Source of the DNA: Symbiodinium microadriaticum
Taxonomy: Eukaryota; Sar; Dinophyceae; Suessiales; Symbiodiniaceae
Direction of reading: 5' to 3'
Length of the DNA: 64,000 nt
Assembly (NCBI GenBank): GCA_001939145.1
Contig: LSRX01001503.1
Span: 8,219 to 72,218 of the forward strand
Shown here: piece after piece, positions 36,866 to 49,045 of the stretch
How the letters are laid out: each line of letters begins with the position of its first letter
Numbering within the stretch: position 1 is the first letter of the stretch
Notes under the pieces: model-generated
The model's database searches: none
Told to the model about the DNA's origin: nothing
The model's input: the letters and a program-made list of their open reading frames with translations, nothing else
Program-made: the position numbers and the translations under genes

Positions 36866-39154
36866 CTCTTTAGGAGCAGGTCGAGAAGCAGCCGGCCTGG
36901 CAGTCGCCTTGGGAGCATCAGTTGTGGGATGCTTTGGGCCCCGCTCCTCGAAAGCAAGAGCGTCTCTTGGAGGACGGGAGGAAGGAGCCTCGTCTGCTCC
37001 GTCGAGGCAATACCAGCCCCCCACAAGTCCAAAGGCTCAGAGTTTCGAGAAGTTCGGTCCCCATGACTGACCGTGGCTTCAGTCGGAGGGGCCTCGACCA
37101 GCCGCAGACTTGTCGCAGCAACGTCTCGTGTGTTGATGCTTTTTTGCTTCGTCTTCTTTCTGCACAAGCTCAGGTTGCAAATGTTTACCGAAGCCTCATG
37201 GCCAAGATCTCGCCCGAAACACTGCCGAAGACGCTGGTGGGCCTGAATGTCCTCGTGTTGCATGACCTCGACTCAGCTGTGATGAGAAGTGTGAGAAGCA
37301 CAAGTAACAGTTTGCCAATTGCACCTTGAACCCAAAACGTCCGCGAGATGGGGGAGGTGCTTTTGCACGGGGGGTTTGGCTTGTTCAACTATGCTTGACA
37401 ACTTGAATCACATGTTGTGCAGAAGCGAGTCCTCTTCAGCCTTGCTCCGCAGAAGCCTTGTAGTCTGGGACAAGCCCGGCATGCCATCACAGCGGCGGAA
37501 CAGTCAGAATCAGAGTCCATCGGTATGAAAGCTCGCGGCAGATCTCTTTCGAAGTCAGCGATAAGGCCCGTCCGATCCGTTGAACTCACATGTTTTACAA
37601 GGCTAGCTGTGGCTGCACAAAGGTCGCATTTCCAAGCTTGAAGGCCCGACAACAAAGCAGGAGTGCTAAGGGGGTTGAGCTCACGATCCAAAGCAGAGCT
37701 GTGTCAAGGACAGAAACGAGCGAAAGCGGGTCTCCAAGGATGAGACGGCCCCACCCGAGATGCAGAGCTCGGAGTTTGGGAGGGCCGACATCCTCTTGGA
37801 AGCACATCGATACATGAGAATGGCCTCTGCTGCTTATGGCCGTGTGACACTGCGCCCAGGGGCTGGAGTTGTTGTCACCGAGCAGAACTTTGTCCAACTA
37901 CTGTGCAAACACACTGGTGCAAGCCTCAATCCCGAGAAGGCCGCATGACACGTTGAGGTGGTATTTCGCAAGATGAAGCGAGTAACATGTTAGCATCCGT
38001 GTCACCTGAGCTAGCAGGTGTTGGTGCCTCATGCATCGCTACGGGCTGGCTGGCTACTCCCAGCTCACTATGTGCTTCTCGATCGCGAGCGCCGTGAGGC
38101 TGTTGTCACCGTGCGAGGCACAGGGTGAGGAGATCGGCCTTAGACCCTAGTGACCCTGAGTGCAGACTTCGTCTCATTGGACGCCTAATTGGCCTCTGCC
38201 TTTGCTTTGCAGCAGGTACCCTCAGCGTGCCAGATGTGCTCACGGACCTGGGCGCCGAGGAAGTCGACCTTTTCCTTGGGGGCAAGGCCCGCATTCGCGC
38301 TCTGCATTCGCGCCTTTTTTGGCCCCTGATAGGCTCACAAGAACATGCTGCAGAGTGCCTGCAATGTTCTTCGGGTCATTGCGCCAGTCCTGCGCGACCT
38401 TTCTGGCGAAGTGGACACAGTCACTTTTGCGGGGCACAGCCTGGGTGGTGGAGTGGCTGCATACCTGACAATGCTCTTTTTGGAGATAGTGGAAGGGCAT
38501 ACCTTGCCTGTGACAATCCTTCCTGCCGACTTCGAGTGCCAAGCCGGCACTTGCGGCGATGCCGATGCCCAGAAGAAGTACAGCTGCCGACTGAGAGTGC
38601 GCTGCTTCAGCTTCGGAGCTCCAGGGATTTGTTCGGCAGCTGTCAGCGAGTCTTTGCGGGACCGCGTGGCCTCCTTCTGTCATGCCGAAGACGTCGTCCC
38701 ACGGTTATCGACCGGCCATCTGCTGGAGCTTCATGGCCGTGCCGTGCTCGCGGCATCCGGCGCCGGTGACCTCGCGAAGCGTTTGTTGGAAAGAGCTCAG
38801 GCTGGCCGCGACTCCGGAGGGCTTCTGAAGGCAGCACAGGCGGCTGCAGAAGCCATCCCGCAGGGATTCGAAAAGGCCCTACAGATGAGCACTGCAGAGG
38901 CAATGGGAAGCACTTGTAGCAAGTCCATGGAGTCCATAGACATGCTGAAGCTTTACCCTGCTGGTCGTTGCTTTTTACTTCAGACTGATGGTGAAGTCGA
39001 AGAACTCGAGCCGGAGGCATTGGCACCTCGCATTGATTTGTCCGGTGGTCACCGAATGGTTATCGACCACATGCCCAGAGTTTACGAAGCTGTGATGAAA
39101 GCGGCCGCAGACAAAGCACGCAACCCTGATGTGGCTGCAACCTCGCGCCTGTAG
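36866..39154 (+). CDS. class-3 lipase, diacylglycerol-lipase-like (multi-exon)
   Basis: A serine hydrolase of the fungal-lipase/DAGL fold, expected to release fatty acid from acylglycerols at membranes. N-terminal exons are probable at about 36866-37060 (EQVEKQPAWQSPWEHQLWDA) and 37172-37290 (VANVYRSLMAKISPETLPKT). Then ILLEAHRYMRMASAAYG near 37790, and LLDRERREAVVTVRGT joined across a GC-AG intron (38118-38215) to LSVPDVLTDLGAEEVD. The exon from about 38334 reads AHKNMLQSACNVLRVI, with the nucleophile elbow GHSLGGG (Ser codon 38438-38440). It continues FSFGAPG, then AEDVVPRLS (likely acid) and VIDHMPRVYEAVM (likely His), to a TAG at 39152-39154. The last about 270 residues are uninterrupted. 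The start of the gene is not fixed, and the extreme N-terminal exons could belong to a separate gene. Confidence 0.82.
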
Positions 39155-39740
39155 TGTACAAAAGTGCACGACCTTGTGTAGCTTGCGCTTGCAACCGTCA
39201 CGGTATCCCGACTCTGAACATGCATCCGACAAGGTCTAGATCGTTTCTACCTCGGCTTGCCTATCAGTGGGCTGATAAAGTGTGGCTCCTAGTTGCGGGC
39301 ATGCTTTTGCCCTGTCTACGACTTCCTCGCAGCCCAGGCTGGTGACGCTTGGCGGACTGGGCACATGGTCTGGGACTTACCACGTATTCGTGGAGTGCAT
39401 TCCTGCAGTCCTGGATATCATATACGTTTAATTGCATTTAACTTGCAGACGAAGCCGGAGACCGTACCAACGTCCAAACTTTACAATCGAAGGCGGTTCA
39501 GAAAAGCCAACTCATCCTATTGGTGACGTGGCATCGTCCTGCAAGCTTGTGTTCCGAGAATGTAGCTTTCTGTTGCCGGATTGGGTCCTGCCCTGAAAGT
39601 TTCGATACATCGGTTTCGATACAAGTTTTGGTAGATCCACGACCAAGGTGTTCTGCAGTGAATTATGCAGCCAAGTGATTGAGGTGGCTTTACGATGTTG
39701 TTCGCATCGGCAGCGCTCCGGTGTACGCGAAGGATTTCCG
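39155..39740. other. no gene recognised
   Basis: Intergenic sequence between the lipase stop and the small membrane-protein gene. No supported ORF. Confidence 0.4.
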
Positions 39741-39748
39741 AGTGAGCA

Positions 39749-40071
39749 ATGCCTGCGACCAAGAGGGGTGTGCTGACTTGGTCTGAGAGCTTAGTCACTA
39801 CAGGTGCTCTCGGGGAAGGGAAGTCGAGAATGAGTCACAGCAGCAATGTATCTCTTGGTGAGGACTTGGCCCACTGGGTCTTCGTGCTCATCGTGGTCAT
39901 TCTTTTTACAGGTGGTGGCATCGTCTATTCCTTGTACTCGCCACAACCTCATTGCGCGATTGATATTTGCGTGTAGGGCAAGGAGCCGTTGGTGTTGCTC
40001 TGAGGTACGGCAGCTACCGGAAGCTGAAAAGAGCCGAGGCAGAGAAGATGCTTGGCAACAAAGGAGGGTAA
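39749..40071 (+). CDS. small single-pass membrane protein (two exons)
   Basis: The first exon (ATG at 39749, or the in-frame ATG at 39830) ends at 39911 and encodes LGEDLAHWVFVLIVVILFTG, with one hydrophobic segment of about 17 residues. A GT-AG intron (39912-39976) separates it from 39977-40071, which reads QGAVGVALRYGSYRKLKRAE and then AEKMLGNKGG before TAA. The joined frame is uninterrupted, and the basic tail after the membrane segment favours a cytosolic C-terminus. From the second ATG the protein is about 60 residues. I do not recognise a family. Some of the hydrophobic run could be a signal anchor. Confidence 0.5.
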
Positions 40072-40416
40072 GCGACGCTATGGCCACGGCAACACAATCG
40101 GAGTCTGGGTTTCGGTAGAGGTCAGCCAACAGTAGGTGCCTTCTCGCGGGACAAGCTCGATAGCATAAGCATGTTGGCGTCAGGCGCATGGCACATAGCC
40201 CTTGCATGGGGATCTGGCCAGACCAGAAAGCGGGGCCAAACCAAGTAATTGCCACAATATTAACGGCGAGGGTGGGTCATCAACGATGTCACTGCCGAAA
40301 TCAATAGTGTTTGACCTCCAAAAATGCTCCGCAGAGAGACTCAGAGTGCACTCAGGACTCATGGTCGGTGGCTTACGTCGCAGAGTGTGTTGCCGGAGCA
40401 TTGCCGAAATCAAGCC

Positions 40417-41840
40417 ATGGACGAAGACCTTCGTGAAGGTGATCTTGATGTCTCCATGGACAGATCAGAAGGTATGCAGGGCGCAAGGCCATGCTCAAAA
40501 CAAGAAGGGTGCATTCTGTAGGCCATAGGCTGTGAAGCCTCCATGGCAGGCTCAGACCTGCCGCTTTTGGTGACCGACTCAGAAGGGGGTGTTCCTTGAG
40601 TTTCCTTGCGTCGTGACCTGACGCCTCGCTTCACAGGTGGCTACTCGGGCTATGGCTCCACGATTTCATAGAGATCGGCAACGGCTGCGTGTTTCACGTG
40701 CGAACATATTGAGCAAGAGAGAAAAGGATGAGCGTACAACCGCCACAATCACATGTAATCCTGCGCGTCTCCGCGGACGGCAGGACGCCGGGCCCAAGGG
40801 AGGAGGCAAAGGCGATGCCAAGGGCAAAGGAAAGGACACGAAGGGCAAGGCGGGCAAGGCACGGTGTTGTCTTCTGAGTCTCGTCTGCTTCCATTGAAGA
40901 TGCGCAGGCCACCAAGGGCGAGGGCAAGGTGGGAAACAGCGGAGAAGCATACCGCAGATGATCACAGATGTAGAGCCATGATATGCTCCTTCGTTGAGCT
41001 CTTGTCACTTCAATTGGCATCAATGCCACGTGCAGGCTGGCAAAGGAGAGAAGGGTGCCAAGCCGTGGGCTCAAAACCTCACGGGCCCTGCAGCCGAACT
41101 TCTGAATCAAGAACGCCGGCCGTGCATTCACGGGAAATCCCGGTCATCAAATAGCGACGAGTGACCACGGGGTGTTCAGGGATGTGTGACCATCCTGGCA
41201 GGGGTAAGGGCGGCGGTGGCAGCAAGGGCGGCAATCGACGCCACTCGGTGCAGATGGTGGTGCAGTGCATTTACGGTTTTGCTGGTTCCATTCTGAGAGC
41301 TTGGAACTTGGACAGGCGATGGTGCTGCCATTGGAGAGCTTCTCCCCGAGGCCAACGAGGAGGCCAGCTTCCCCACTTTCGCGGCTTGCCATCTGAAGTG
41401 TGGCGCAACCTTTCGTGACTTCTGCACCCTTGATCACTGAAGCAACATGCTTAATCGGCGAAGGAGCCTTGCACCTTGTGGCCGTGGTAGCTGGCTGCAC
41501 GCCAGGTTAAGAAGGAATTCGAGAAGGAGTTCGATGTCACGGCCGCGAACTCCAAGCCACTGGTTTGCACTAGCAGCCTCCATCGTCTTACAAATGCATG
41601 GCAAATCTTGTTCCTTCTTGGAGCGCCACTTTCGAGGTTGCTAAGCTCGCCAAACCCAAGGTTCGACAAGGAAGCTGTAGCCAAAGAAGGCGAAGAAGGC
41701 CCGCGACCTTTGCGCTTTTCAAGAAATGCCCAGAATCAATAAGCTTTTTTGTCTCGAAAAGCGCAGGCGATTCTCTGAAGCCACTGCCGGGCTACGACAA
41801 GACCAAGTCCTTCTTCGACTCCATCTCCTGCGAGGCGGAG
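40417..41840 (+). CDS. LSM14/Scd6-type protein, K/G-rich linker with FDF and FFD boxes
   Basis: An acidic first exon (40417-40471, MDEDLREGDLDVSMDRSE) joins through a GT intron to 40637 (GYSGYGS). Then come K/G-rich exons near 40789 (PKGGGKGDAKGKGKDTKGKA), 40908 (ATKGEGK), 41036 (AGKGEKGAKPWAQNLTGPAA) and 41204 (GKGGGGSKGGNRR), and an exon at about 41318-41440 (GELLPEANEEASFP). The diagnostic part joins in frame: 41506-41555 + 41661-41698 + 41767-41840 give EKEFDVTAANSKFDKEAVAK (FDF box) and PGYDKTKSFFDSISCEAE (FFD box), using GC donors at 41556 and 41699. These boxes recruit decapping and helicase partners in Scd6/LSM14/EDC3 proteins. No LSm domain is visible upstream within this locus, and no TFG box was found downstream, where an AT-rich tract begins. 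Confidence 0.72.
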
Positions 41841-41869
41841 AAAGTCGCCAGGGTCGGAAAAAAAGTATA

Positions 41870-42050
41870 TTTTTATCATTAATGATGATTACTACAAAGA
41901 TTACTATTATCACAGAGCAAGTACGTTATTAATTTTTACCGTTAATATTATTTCTATTGTTACTGCTATTACTATGATTACTGTAATTATTATTATGTCA
42001 TATCGTCAATATTCGTACTACTCTTGTTGGTCTTTTTGTCGGTATTATTG
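41870..42050. repeat. AT-rich TTA/ATTACT tract
   Basis: About 180 bp made almost entirely of A and T in short TATT, ATTACT and TAATTATT units, strikingly unlike the GC-balanced flanks. It directly follows the FFD-box exon and may be an intron expansion or an insertion. Confidence 0.7.
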
Positions 42051-43120
42051 TTTGGTGCCAGGCCACAGAGCGTTCGGGAGCTGCAGACCGGCCCAAGGCA
42101 GGTTTTCAGTCGGGAGCCCTCGTGGGCCCAGCAAGAGCAAGGCGTCTTCAAGAGGGGAGTTTGGGGTTTAGGGTTTCGTGATTTAGTGTTTTTTTTTTTT
42201 GCGGGGGTTAAGTGATTGAGGGTAAGAGGGAGGGCAGCTGCATCTGCTTACACAACCTGCGCATCCTCTGCTCGAGCATGCAGACGCTACCATGCAGAGT
42301 ATTCTTAACTTTACACGGTAGCCATCCAAAGAAACAGCTTTTGCTATTGACACCTTCACACCGAAAGCCTCCAAATCCCGGTCGTGCTGGTCCGGAGCTC
42401 AAAGGAAACATGCAGTAGAAGTGTGAACCAGTGGCACAGCGCCTTATTCTTCGGGAGAACCCAAGGTCTGGATGGCAGACGGCTACGCAGCAACAAAGCC
42501 TGCAGAGGTGCGGTGCAGAAATGAAGCATGCCTTGCTCTCTTTCAGCAGGCCCATAGATGTCTGCAGTCATCTCTGCTGGCACGGTTCCAGAGTCGTTCC
42601 CAGAGCCCCTCTCAGTCAAACCTTGCAGAAACGGCTAGTCAGTCGGAGCGATGGAGACGCGGCCGCCAGACTCGGTGGCGGTAAATGGCCGTCAAGTCAA
42701 CCTTCAGAACCTGGCCAGTCTTCAGTGGCTTGGCGACAACCAGAGACTGTAGCGCTGCCGAGCAGAGTGGTGTTCTCTGCTTGATGCCCTTGCTTCTAAG
42801 GAAGTTTCCCCAAAAGCGCAGGCTCGAGCGATCTCTGCTCTGCATCTCCTGCTAGAGTGTGAAGCTGGACCGACTAATTCTGAGGGAACAACCCCCTTTT
42901 CAATTGGGCCCCGTATTGACAGGGAGAACAAGATGCAAGCGTCTGAGCAGCATTAGCACCCCAACTGCAGCAAATATGTGGTGGCTAAGAAGACATTGCT
43001 TGGCAAGGAGATCCAGGTTGGTGCACATCTGCTGAACTCGGTTCATCTCTTCCCGTCTCGACGTCGCCTGACTGCTTTAATTAAGTCTCGCCAGCTCAAA
43101 CTCACTGCGATCCAGTCCTC
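42050..43120. other. unassigned exon-like sequence between LSM14-type and CTL genes
   Basis: Contains a short G-strand telomere-like motif near 42163-42176 and protein-like stretches MADGYAATKPAEVRCRNEAC (from 42472) and LDALASKEVSPKAQARAISA (42782 onward, running to a TAG at about 42960). The latter could be an upstream cytosolic part of the CTL transporter or a separate small gene. No domain recognised. Confidence 0.35.
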
Positions 43121-43130
43121 ACTGCTCAAG

Positions 43131-46100
43131 GCTCTTACAAAGATGTGGCCTGGGCTATTCTTTTCTTGGTCGTGGTTGCTGCCACTGCAGCATTCGCTGC
43201 GTTCTACTTCAAGGACGCACTGGGGAGTTTGAACCAGTGGATCTGATTAGTTGTTTCTGAATGTGACTGCGTAACTTTGTGCCAGGATATTGACACTAGC
43301 CTCAACGAAGACTCGACATTCCGAGTGCCCTGGCTTTGTGCAGTGATGGGATTTTCCCGACATAGATTGCTAGCCGCTAGCCCTGGCAGGACAACGAGAC
43401 CCGAAACCACTTGAAAGTCGAGGACTTGACCGCGCATGTGGGAAGGCTCGTCCTGGCAGGCGCGGGAAGTAAGGGGTGTGTTAAGGGACCAGTGTATTGT
43501 TCTTCGACCATCAACTCCGCTGCTGCCTAGGAAACACATTCAGGTCCCCTCAAAAGTTTTCATTTCAGGGCAGGCAGGACGCACCGTTGTGTAGAGATTT
43601 CTCCAGAAACCAGACGGGATCGCAAAAAGAAAGTTCTGAGCCAAAACAGAAGGTGCTACAGATGACCGCCGGGGTGTAGACTGGCATTCTTCTGACCACC
43701 CTAGATAGGCCCTAGAACTACCCAGCAACGTTTCAAGTCACGTAGGCCGGCCAGGACCGTGAACAGGAGCAAGAAGTCCTAAAAAGTACATTACGCAGCA
43801 CTCCTTCTTGAGGGATAGTGAAAAGAGCATTGGAGTGCAGCATTCACAACTTCGGCCTCGTGTGAGGGCTCTTGGTTGGCTTGAGTTTCCGGGTGTGTGC
43901 CGAACAAGCTTAGCTGATTGGGTCGGAGTGCTCCGGGTTTGGGAGCATGGCTGTCTAATTCGATTCACGTTTCGGATTGAAAGCTATATTTTGCATGACA
44001 TGTTATGTTGTTTCGGAGTGGGTCTTGCCATTTTGGGCCAGGGCTTTGATTGAGCTAGCGACCTGATCTGCCTGTGCCGTCGCAGAATGGTTGTGATCGT
44101 GAGGCGTCGCCGGCACGGTCGGCTCTTTAGTCGCCGCATTCTTCTTCATGATGCTGGCCAAAGCGTGTGCCAAACCATTAGTGTGTGAGCCCCGGTTCGC
44201 CAAAGCACGAAACGTAGCATCCAGTGCAGGTCGCATGTCCATGCAGGTATGTGTCGCTCTTCCTTGTCCCGACGATCTATATCATTGTTGGGGTTGTTCT
44301 CCTGGCCACATGGCTGCCGGCAGGCGCGGACAAGCGGCGAACATGGTTCGCTCTGTCGTGTCAAGGTCAAGGCATCATTGTTGGTTCGACAGAGCTTGCA
44401 TATGCAGTATGTATGAAGTGCAATCTCCCGAGTGGCCGAGTCGCTTGGGATCATTCTGGACACGGAAGCATTACTGACAAAGCAGCACTCCGGCATTGAC
44501 TCGGGATGCCTCAACTTTACTTGGACCGTCCCACTGCTGATGCACCCCTCGCCGTGTTCCAAAGTACTGTGCGGTACGTTTTCTGCCGCAGCACTCAGTC
44601 AACCATCCGCTTTGCACAGCCTTTTGCTTGGGTCGGGGTGGTGATGGTGAGCATTGATCTGGCATGCCTTAGATGCAAAATCAGCCACACCCTCCTGAAT
44701 GGCATGCTTGTCCTGCGCACAAGTTGCCCGAAACTAGCTCTGCCCATCCTTGCCGGGACTCCTGCGCTAGAGAGGCTTGACACAGGACCACACCTCAAAG
44801 GACTCCGTGTGACCATCTTGCTCACTGCTGCATAATCTCTGTAAAGGGTAGTTGTAGTTGGACGTAGTTGTACCGTTTGCAATCCTTGTTTGAGCCACGT
44901 TTCAGGCTGCTTTATGCTGTTCATTGGTGTTTGCTACGCCACCTGCGTTTGGCGCTGGCGCCATCGCATTCCCTTCACCGTCGAAATCCTGGAGATGGCG
45001 GCTTGGTAAATGCCTGTGAGACGTGACTTGTGCGATCTTGTGCGCTTGAGCGGTTGCTCCCAGTCCTGGCTTTGCCTCTCTCAGGTAGCAGAGGTTTCCA
45101 ACGACAACCCATGCAGGATTCTTACTTGTGCTGAGTCAATCCGAGCGAATTGACGTCGCTGCTTCGGTGAAAGCGCCTAGGTATGGTTGCAGTTTCCGTT
45201 TTGGGTTCCATTTTGTCTGGCCTCTGGATCGTACTGGTCTCGAGTTGCTGGTTGGGTGTCGAACTCAAGCTGCGGTCAGACACCGCAGACCAGCACTTGA
45301 TCCTTGGACAGCAACTCTCCAAGTTCAAAGCCCACATGGAGGACACTCATCGAATGCTGACAACCCTGCACAATGCATGTACTGTGCATGGCTCTGGGTC
45401 ATCTGCCTTAAGGAAAGCAAACCCACCTATTGCTTGGGCTGCCTCTCTGAGAGATGTCAAGCCAATTTTGCAGGAGTGCACCATGCTAGCTGGTTGCATC
45501 ACAAGCCGAGATTTTCGTGCTGCTCCTCGTCTGGGGTGGGCAAGTCGTGCAAAATGCTTGCCACACCAGCTACTGCGGTGTATTCGGACGATGGTACTTT
45601 GACAAAGAAGGCCAGGGTGCAACCGGTGCAGACTCTTCCATGCGGCGATGGGCGTAGGAGTTGTGGTCACCAGTTCAGAAACCTGAGATCAACGAGCGAT
45701 TCGAAAGGCTGGCCGCTCACCAGCAGCATTCGAGTGGCTTTGACTACTTCCTTTGGTATCTTGGCATCAGTTTGGAAAGCCTCGGTTGAGAATGAAAAAG
45801 ACAGGTGGGCGTCACCCAAGTTCTGAGTTGTCGCAGCAAAGGCAGTATCTGCTTGGGATCCTTGACCGTTGCTGTTGTGCGGACGCTTGATTTCGTAGCC
45901 GGAAGCCCAACGCAAACTCCGTTTGCAGTATGTGTGTTAGTCGATCCTCCATGCCGACAAATCTTTCTGGTCCCGTAAGTGGTAAGGTTCGGCGGGCGAG
46001 AAGCGAGGCAATGCAAGAAGGCCTCTCGCTGTTCAGCTTCTTGCATGAAGATGCTGATCATGATGTACTTGACCTCGGCAGGTAATGTCGTCGCATGCGT

Positions 46101-47848
46101 TCTCTTTTGTGTCCTGGACTGCGTCATCTCATGCATAGGACTGACATGCGATACGTGCGACACGCACGCATGCTTATTACTCTGACATCCGAGCTTGTGC
46201 GTGTATGTGTGTGTGTGTGTGTGTGAACACGCCTGATCATGGCGACTGAACATGGCGGATCATCCAGAAGGGGGGCAAGGGCAACAGTGACAAGCCTTGC
46301 CAGCCTTGCCCAACGAAGCAGCATACTTGGAAGAAGCCAGGAGACATCATGGAGTATTTCAACGACTGGGTCTATGCGCTCCTGCTGTCGAGTTTTCTGA
46401 AGCCCAACCTGCTTTGCATCAATGTAGAACAGATGTACTGCAGCTACTTGGTGGATCCGCATTCCGAGAGCAACTTTCTGACGTAAGGATTCCAGCTCAT
46501 AGCCGGAACTCAGAAAGAAGAATCGCACCATGCTCTAACACTGCCAACGATTTCCCAAGTCAATCGCTAGCAGGCCATGTGTGAATCTTGCAGGCCAATC
46601 ATCGCCCCGCATTCCACAGATCAGCTTTCACTGTCGCTTTTGAATTTGTAGCGAATGGTCATGAGTGCTTCCGGGATACGCTGTTGGAGCCCTACAGTTG
46701 TGTTCAAATCTAGGGAAACTCTACAGCAATTTTCGCAGTGCGCGCAATATTCGTGATCTTCGGAGTGGCATGTCAAAACTACTGAGTGCAGCCCATTGCG
46801 TGGGAGGGTTGCTTTGCCCAAGGGGGGAGATGTGGGCCTGCGAGCGGCTGCTTTGAAGGCATGGCAACTCCGAGGGCAGACGCGAGGGCCGGGTCAACAG
46901 TTTGCAGGCTACACCAGTTCCACGGGCAGATCCTGCGTGGCACGCTGCCAAAATCGCAAACATCAGTAGCAACACAACGACAATGCTTGTTTCACGCAGC
47001 ACAGCCCTGAAAGCCCACGATTTTGTTCAATCTGTTGCATTGCAAATGAGACTCTGTCGAAAAGAAGCGCACTGCCCCTCCTCAGGTGCAATGTGCTATT
47101 CGTGGCACTGCCTTCTGCCAGTCTGTGCGTTCTACCTTTGCCCTGATGGAATGCAATGGCATTGAGAAGCTTGTCGAATCAGACTCCGGGTGTTTGGCCA
47201 AAGTGCTCCCGACTGGATGTTGGGCATCCCAGGTGCATAATCAACGATCTGCTCGTGGATTCTGTCGTGAACATGGGAGCCTTCCTCTCGGCTTTGGTGG
47301 GCGCAGTTTTGGGCGTCGTCGTCGCAGTGGTCGGAGCGTTCCTGAGTTGTCAGTGCAGCGCAAGATGGAAAACCTGTGCTGTCATGTCGCACCAAGCGTG
47401 CACTCTTGACAGGAGCGAAGGAGCGCATGTGCAAGAAGCCTAGTTCGGCTCAGGCCTGCAGCCGTCGACAGGACTTCACGTACATACTGACCCATCAGGG
47501 GTGAAGTCAGCTACATCAGAGAACGAGTTTTGGGTGGTGGCCTGCATTGGTGCGCTGATGGGCTTTGTCGGAGGTGCTCTCGGAGGCAGAGCGCTTCGCA
47601 GGGCTGTCAGAGTTCACCTGTACGGCTGATCCCTTGAAGGTGGAAGCGCCATGACCATTTTTTCAAGCGGCACAAAAACCATCTTGACGTTCCTTGGCAT
47701 GGCGCAAGCTTCGATCACCCTGGATTTGACAATTTGTAGGTTGATTCAAGTCCTGGCATTGTTATCGTGCAGCATCGCAAAGCTAAGATGTTGGGCAGAA
47801 GATCCCGAACCGCTCAAGGAGGAGTATGGAGAAGCTGGGCGCTTTTAA
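43131..47848 (+). CDS. choline-transporter-like protein (CTL/SLC44 family), multi-exon
   Basis: A polytopic membrane protein of the CTL family, which moves choline or related substrates. Exons recognised in family order: 43131-43229, YKDVAWAILFLVVVAATAAF (first membrane helix after the conserved D-V); 44247-44320, YVSLFLVPTIYIIVGVVLLA; near 44600, FAWVGVVMVSI; 44906-45005, MLFIGVCYATCVWRWRHRIP and then FTVEILEMAAW; near 45183, VSVLGSILSGLWIVLV; 45516-45630, WGGQVVQNACHTSYCGVFGR and then WYFDKEG, matching the conserved Y-W-x-x-x-V-x-x-N-x-x-H-V region; near 45727, VALTTSFGILASVW; near 46339, IMEYFNDWVYALLL; 47229-47370, INDLLVDSVVNMGAFLSALV; 47521-47630, ENEFWVVACIGALMGFVGGA; and the terminal CWAEDPEPLKEEYGEAGRF with TAA at 47846-47848. 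Many junctions are not resolved and the start is unknown, but order and motifs fit the family. Substrate unproven. Confidence 0.8.
46198..46226. repeat. GT microsatellite within a CTL intron
   Basis: (GT)n between two CTL exons. Opposite-strand ORFs through it encode only His-Thr runs. Confidence 0.9.
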
Positions 47849-47849
47849 G

Positions 47850-49040
47850 ACCCGATTTCACCAACTAGTCGTGCCACTGCTTTGGGAGGTCACCCGACAA
47901 GGATCTACTACTCGGGGTCGATATTTGGGTCGCTTGTTTGGATGCTCATGTTCTCATGACAAATCATAAAAACCGTAGCCGTCTGAAGGAGTCAGAAGAT
48001 GCCGAAATGGGTATTGACATTTGTAAAGAGTTTTTCTTGGCTGCTTGATCTTGCATTGAGATTAAGAGGCTTTTGCATATTTGTGTGTCTGGGCCTCAGA
48101 TTCAGGTGCGTCCGACTCTCTGTAGGCATGGCCTGTCCTTGTTTCAAGGACATCAGCGATGCGATCTCCGAGAGAATCCGCTCCCACCAGAACAATTGAT
48201 TTTTTAATCCATGCCCTGGAGGGGGACAAAGAGGGTGTACACCACCCCAAATAAAGGTCGCTGATAACGCAGTTTTTCCTTGTGACGGTGATCGAGTCGA
48301 CTGCCCAATGGCAGCGGTTCCGATATGCGACCAGCAGACAGCGTATTGCTTGATGGATGAACAAGTTCGCATCATTGCCAGCTGTCCCTTTCTTCTTCGC
48401 AGAATTCGGAAGCAGTGTGTTGCCGCCTCAGGCGACGTCTGCCGGACCAGGCCATTGTCACCTTGCATAATGGCATGCAGTTTTGTCAACTGCCAGTGCT
48501 CGGGAAGTGGAGGTGAGGATGCTGAAAGATTGAGCACCGAAAAGTGCCCTTCTGAGTGATGAAAGAGAACACGCCCTGAGAAGTGTAGCTGCCAGCTCCC
48601 AGGCCAAACCAGGTGAACCACGAGACACCACGGGAGACATTGCTGATCGTGCTGACCTGAGAGAGACCAACCAAGGGCGGGCCCGCAGACACGTGCTCTT
48701 CCGAGCCACCTACTACCCATGGCTGCTACTGCTTTTACGCCTGCCGCTGCTTCTACGCCTGCCGCTGCTACTGATGCTACTGCTGAAACTACCGCTACTT
48801 CTGCGAGCAATGCTACGGCTATACTCTGACCAGGACAAGTTGAATTTCCCTCGTGCCTCCTTCGAGTGGCCTTGGCTTGGCTTCAGCTTGCTTCGGTCAT
48901 CTCCGGTCTTGATCTCCCCCATGGCGAGCGCCAGCGATGTCGAAGGCCAGTGCTTGGAGCGAGAGGCCGCGGTGGCGCGAGAGTCGCCTTGGGCTGCTTG
49001 TGACCTTTGTGGGATTTGTATCCTTGAGCCCAGCGCCGCA
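47850..49040. other. no gene confidently recognised
   Basis: Holds a short + ORF from 48001 with a hydrophobic start (MPKWVLTFVKSFSWLLDLAL), a + ORF at 48308-48559, and an Ala/Thr/Pro-rich stretch from an ATG at 48719 (MAATAFTPAAASTPAAATDA). The last could be a linker exon of the EF-hand-like gene. A 272-codon minus-strand frame covers the same region and looks like a shadow. Confidence 0.35.
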
Positions 49041-49045
49041 ACACA

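Noticed and set aside
44020-44042. GCCATTTTGG as a second spliced-leader relic
   Set aside because: Only 10 nt match and the conserved CTCAAG end is missing. It lies in a CTL intron with no ORF following directly.
47992-48810. 272-codon minus-strand ORF, one of the longest N-free frames
   Set aside because: It opens with a TTG, its first residues come from a GCT/GCC-rich stretch, and it is rich in H, S, P, W and C with no domain. Protein-like + strand frames overlap it. Probably a shadow.
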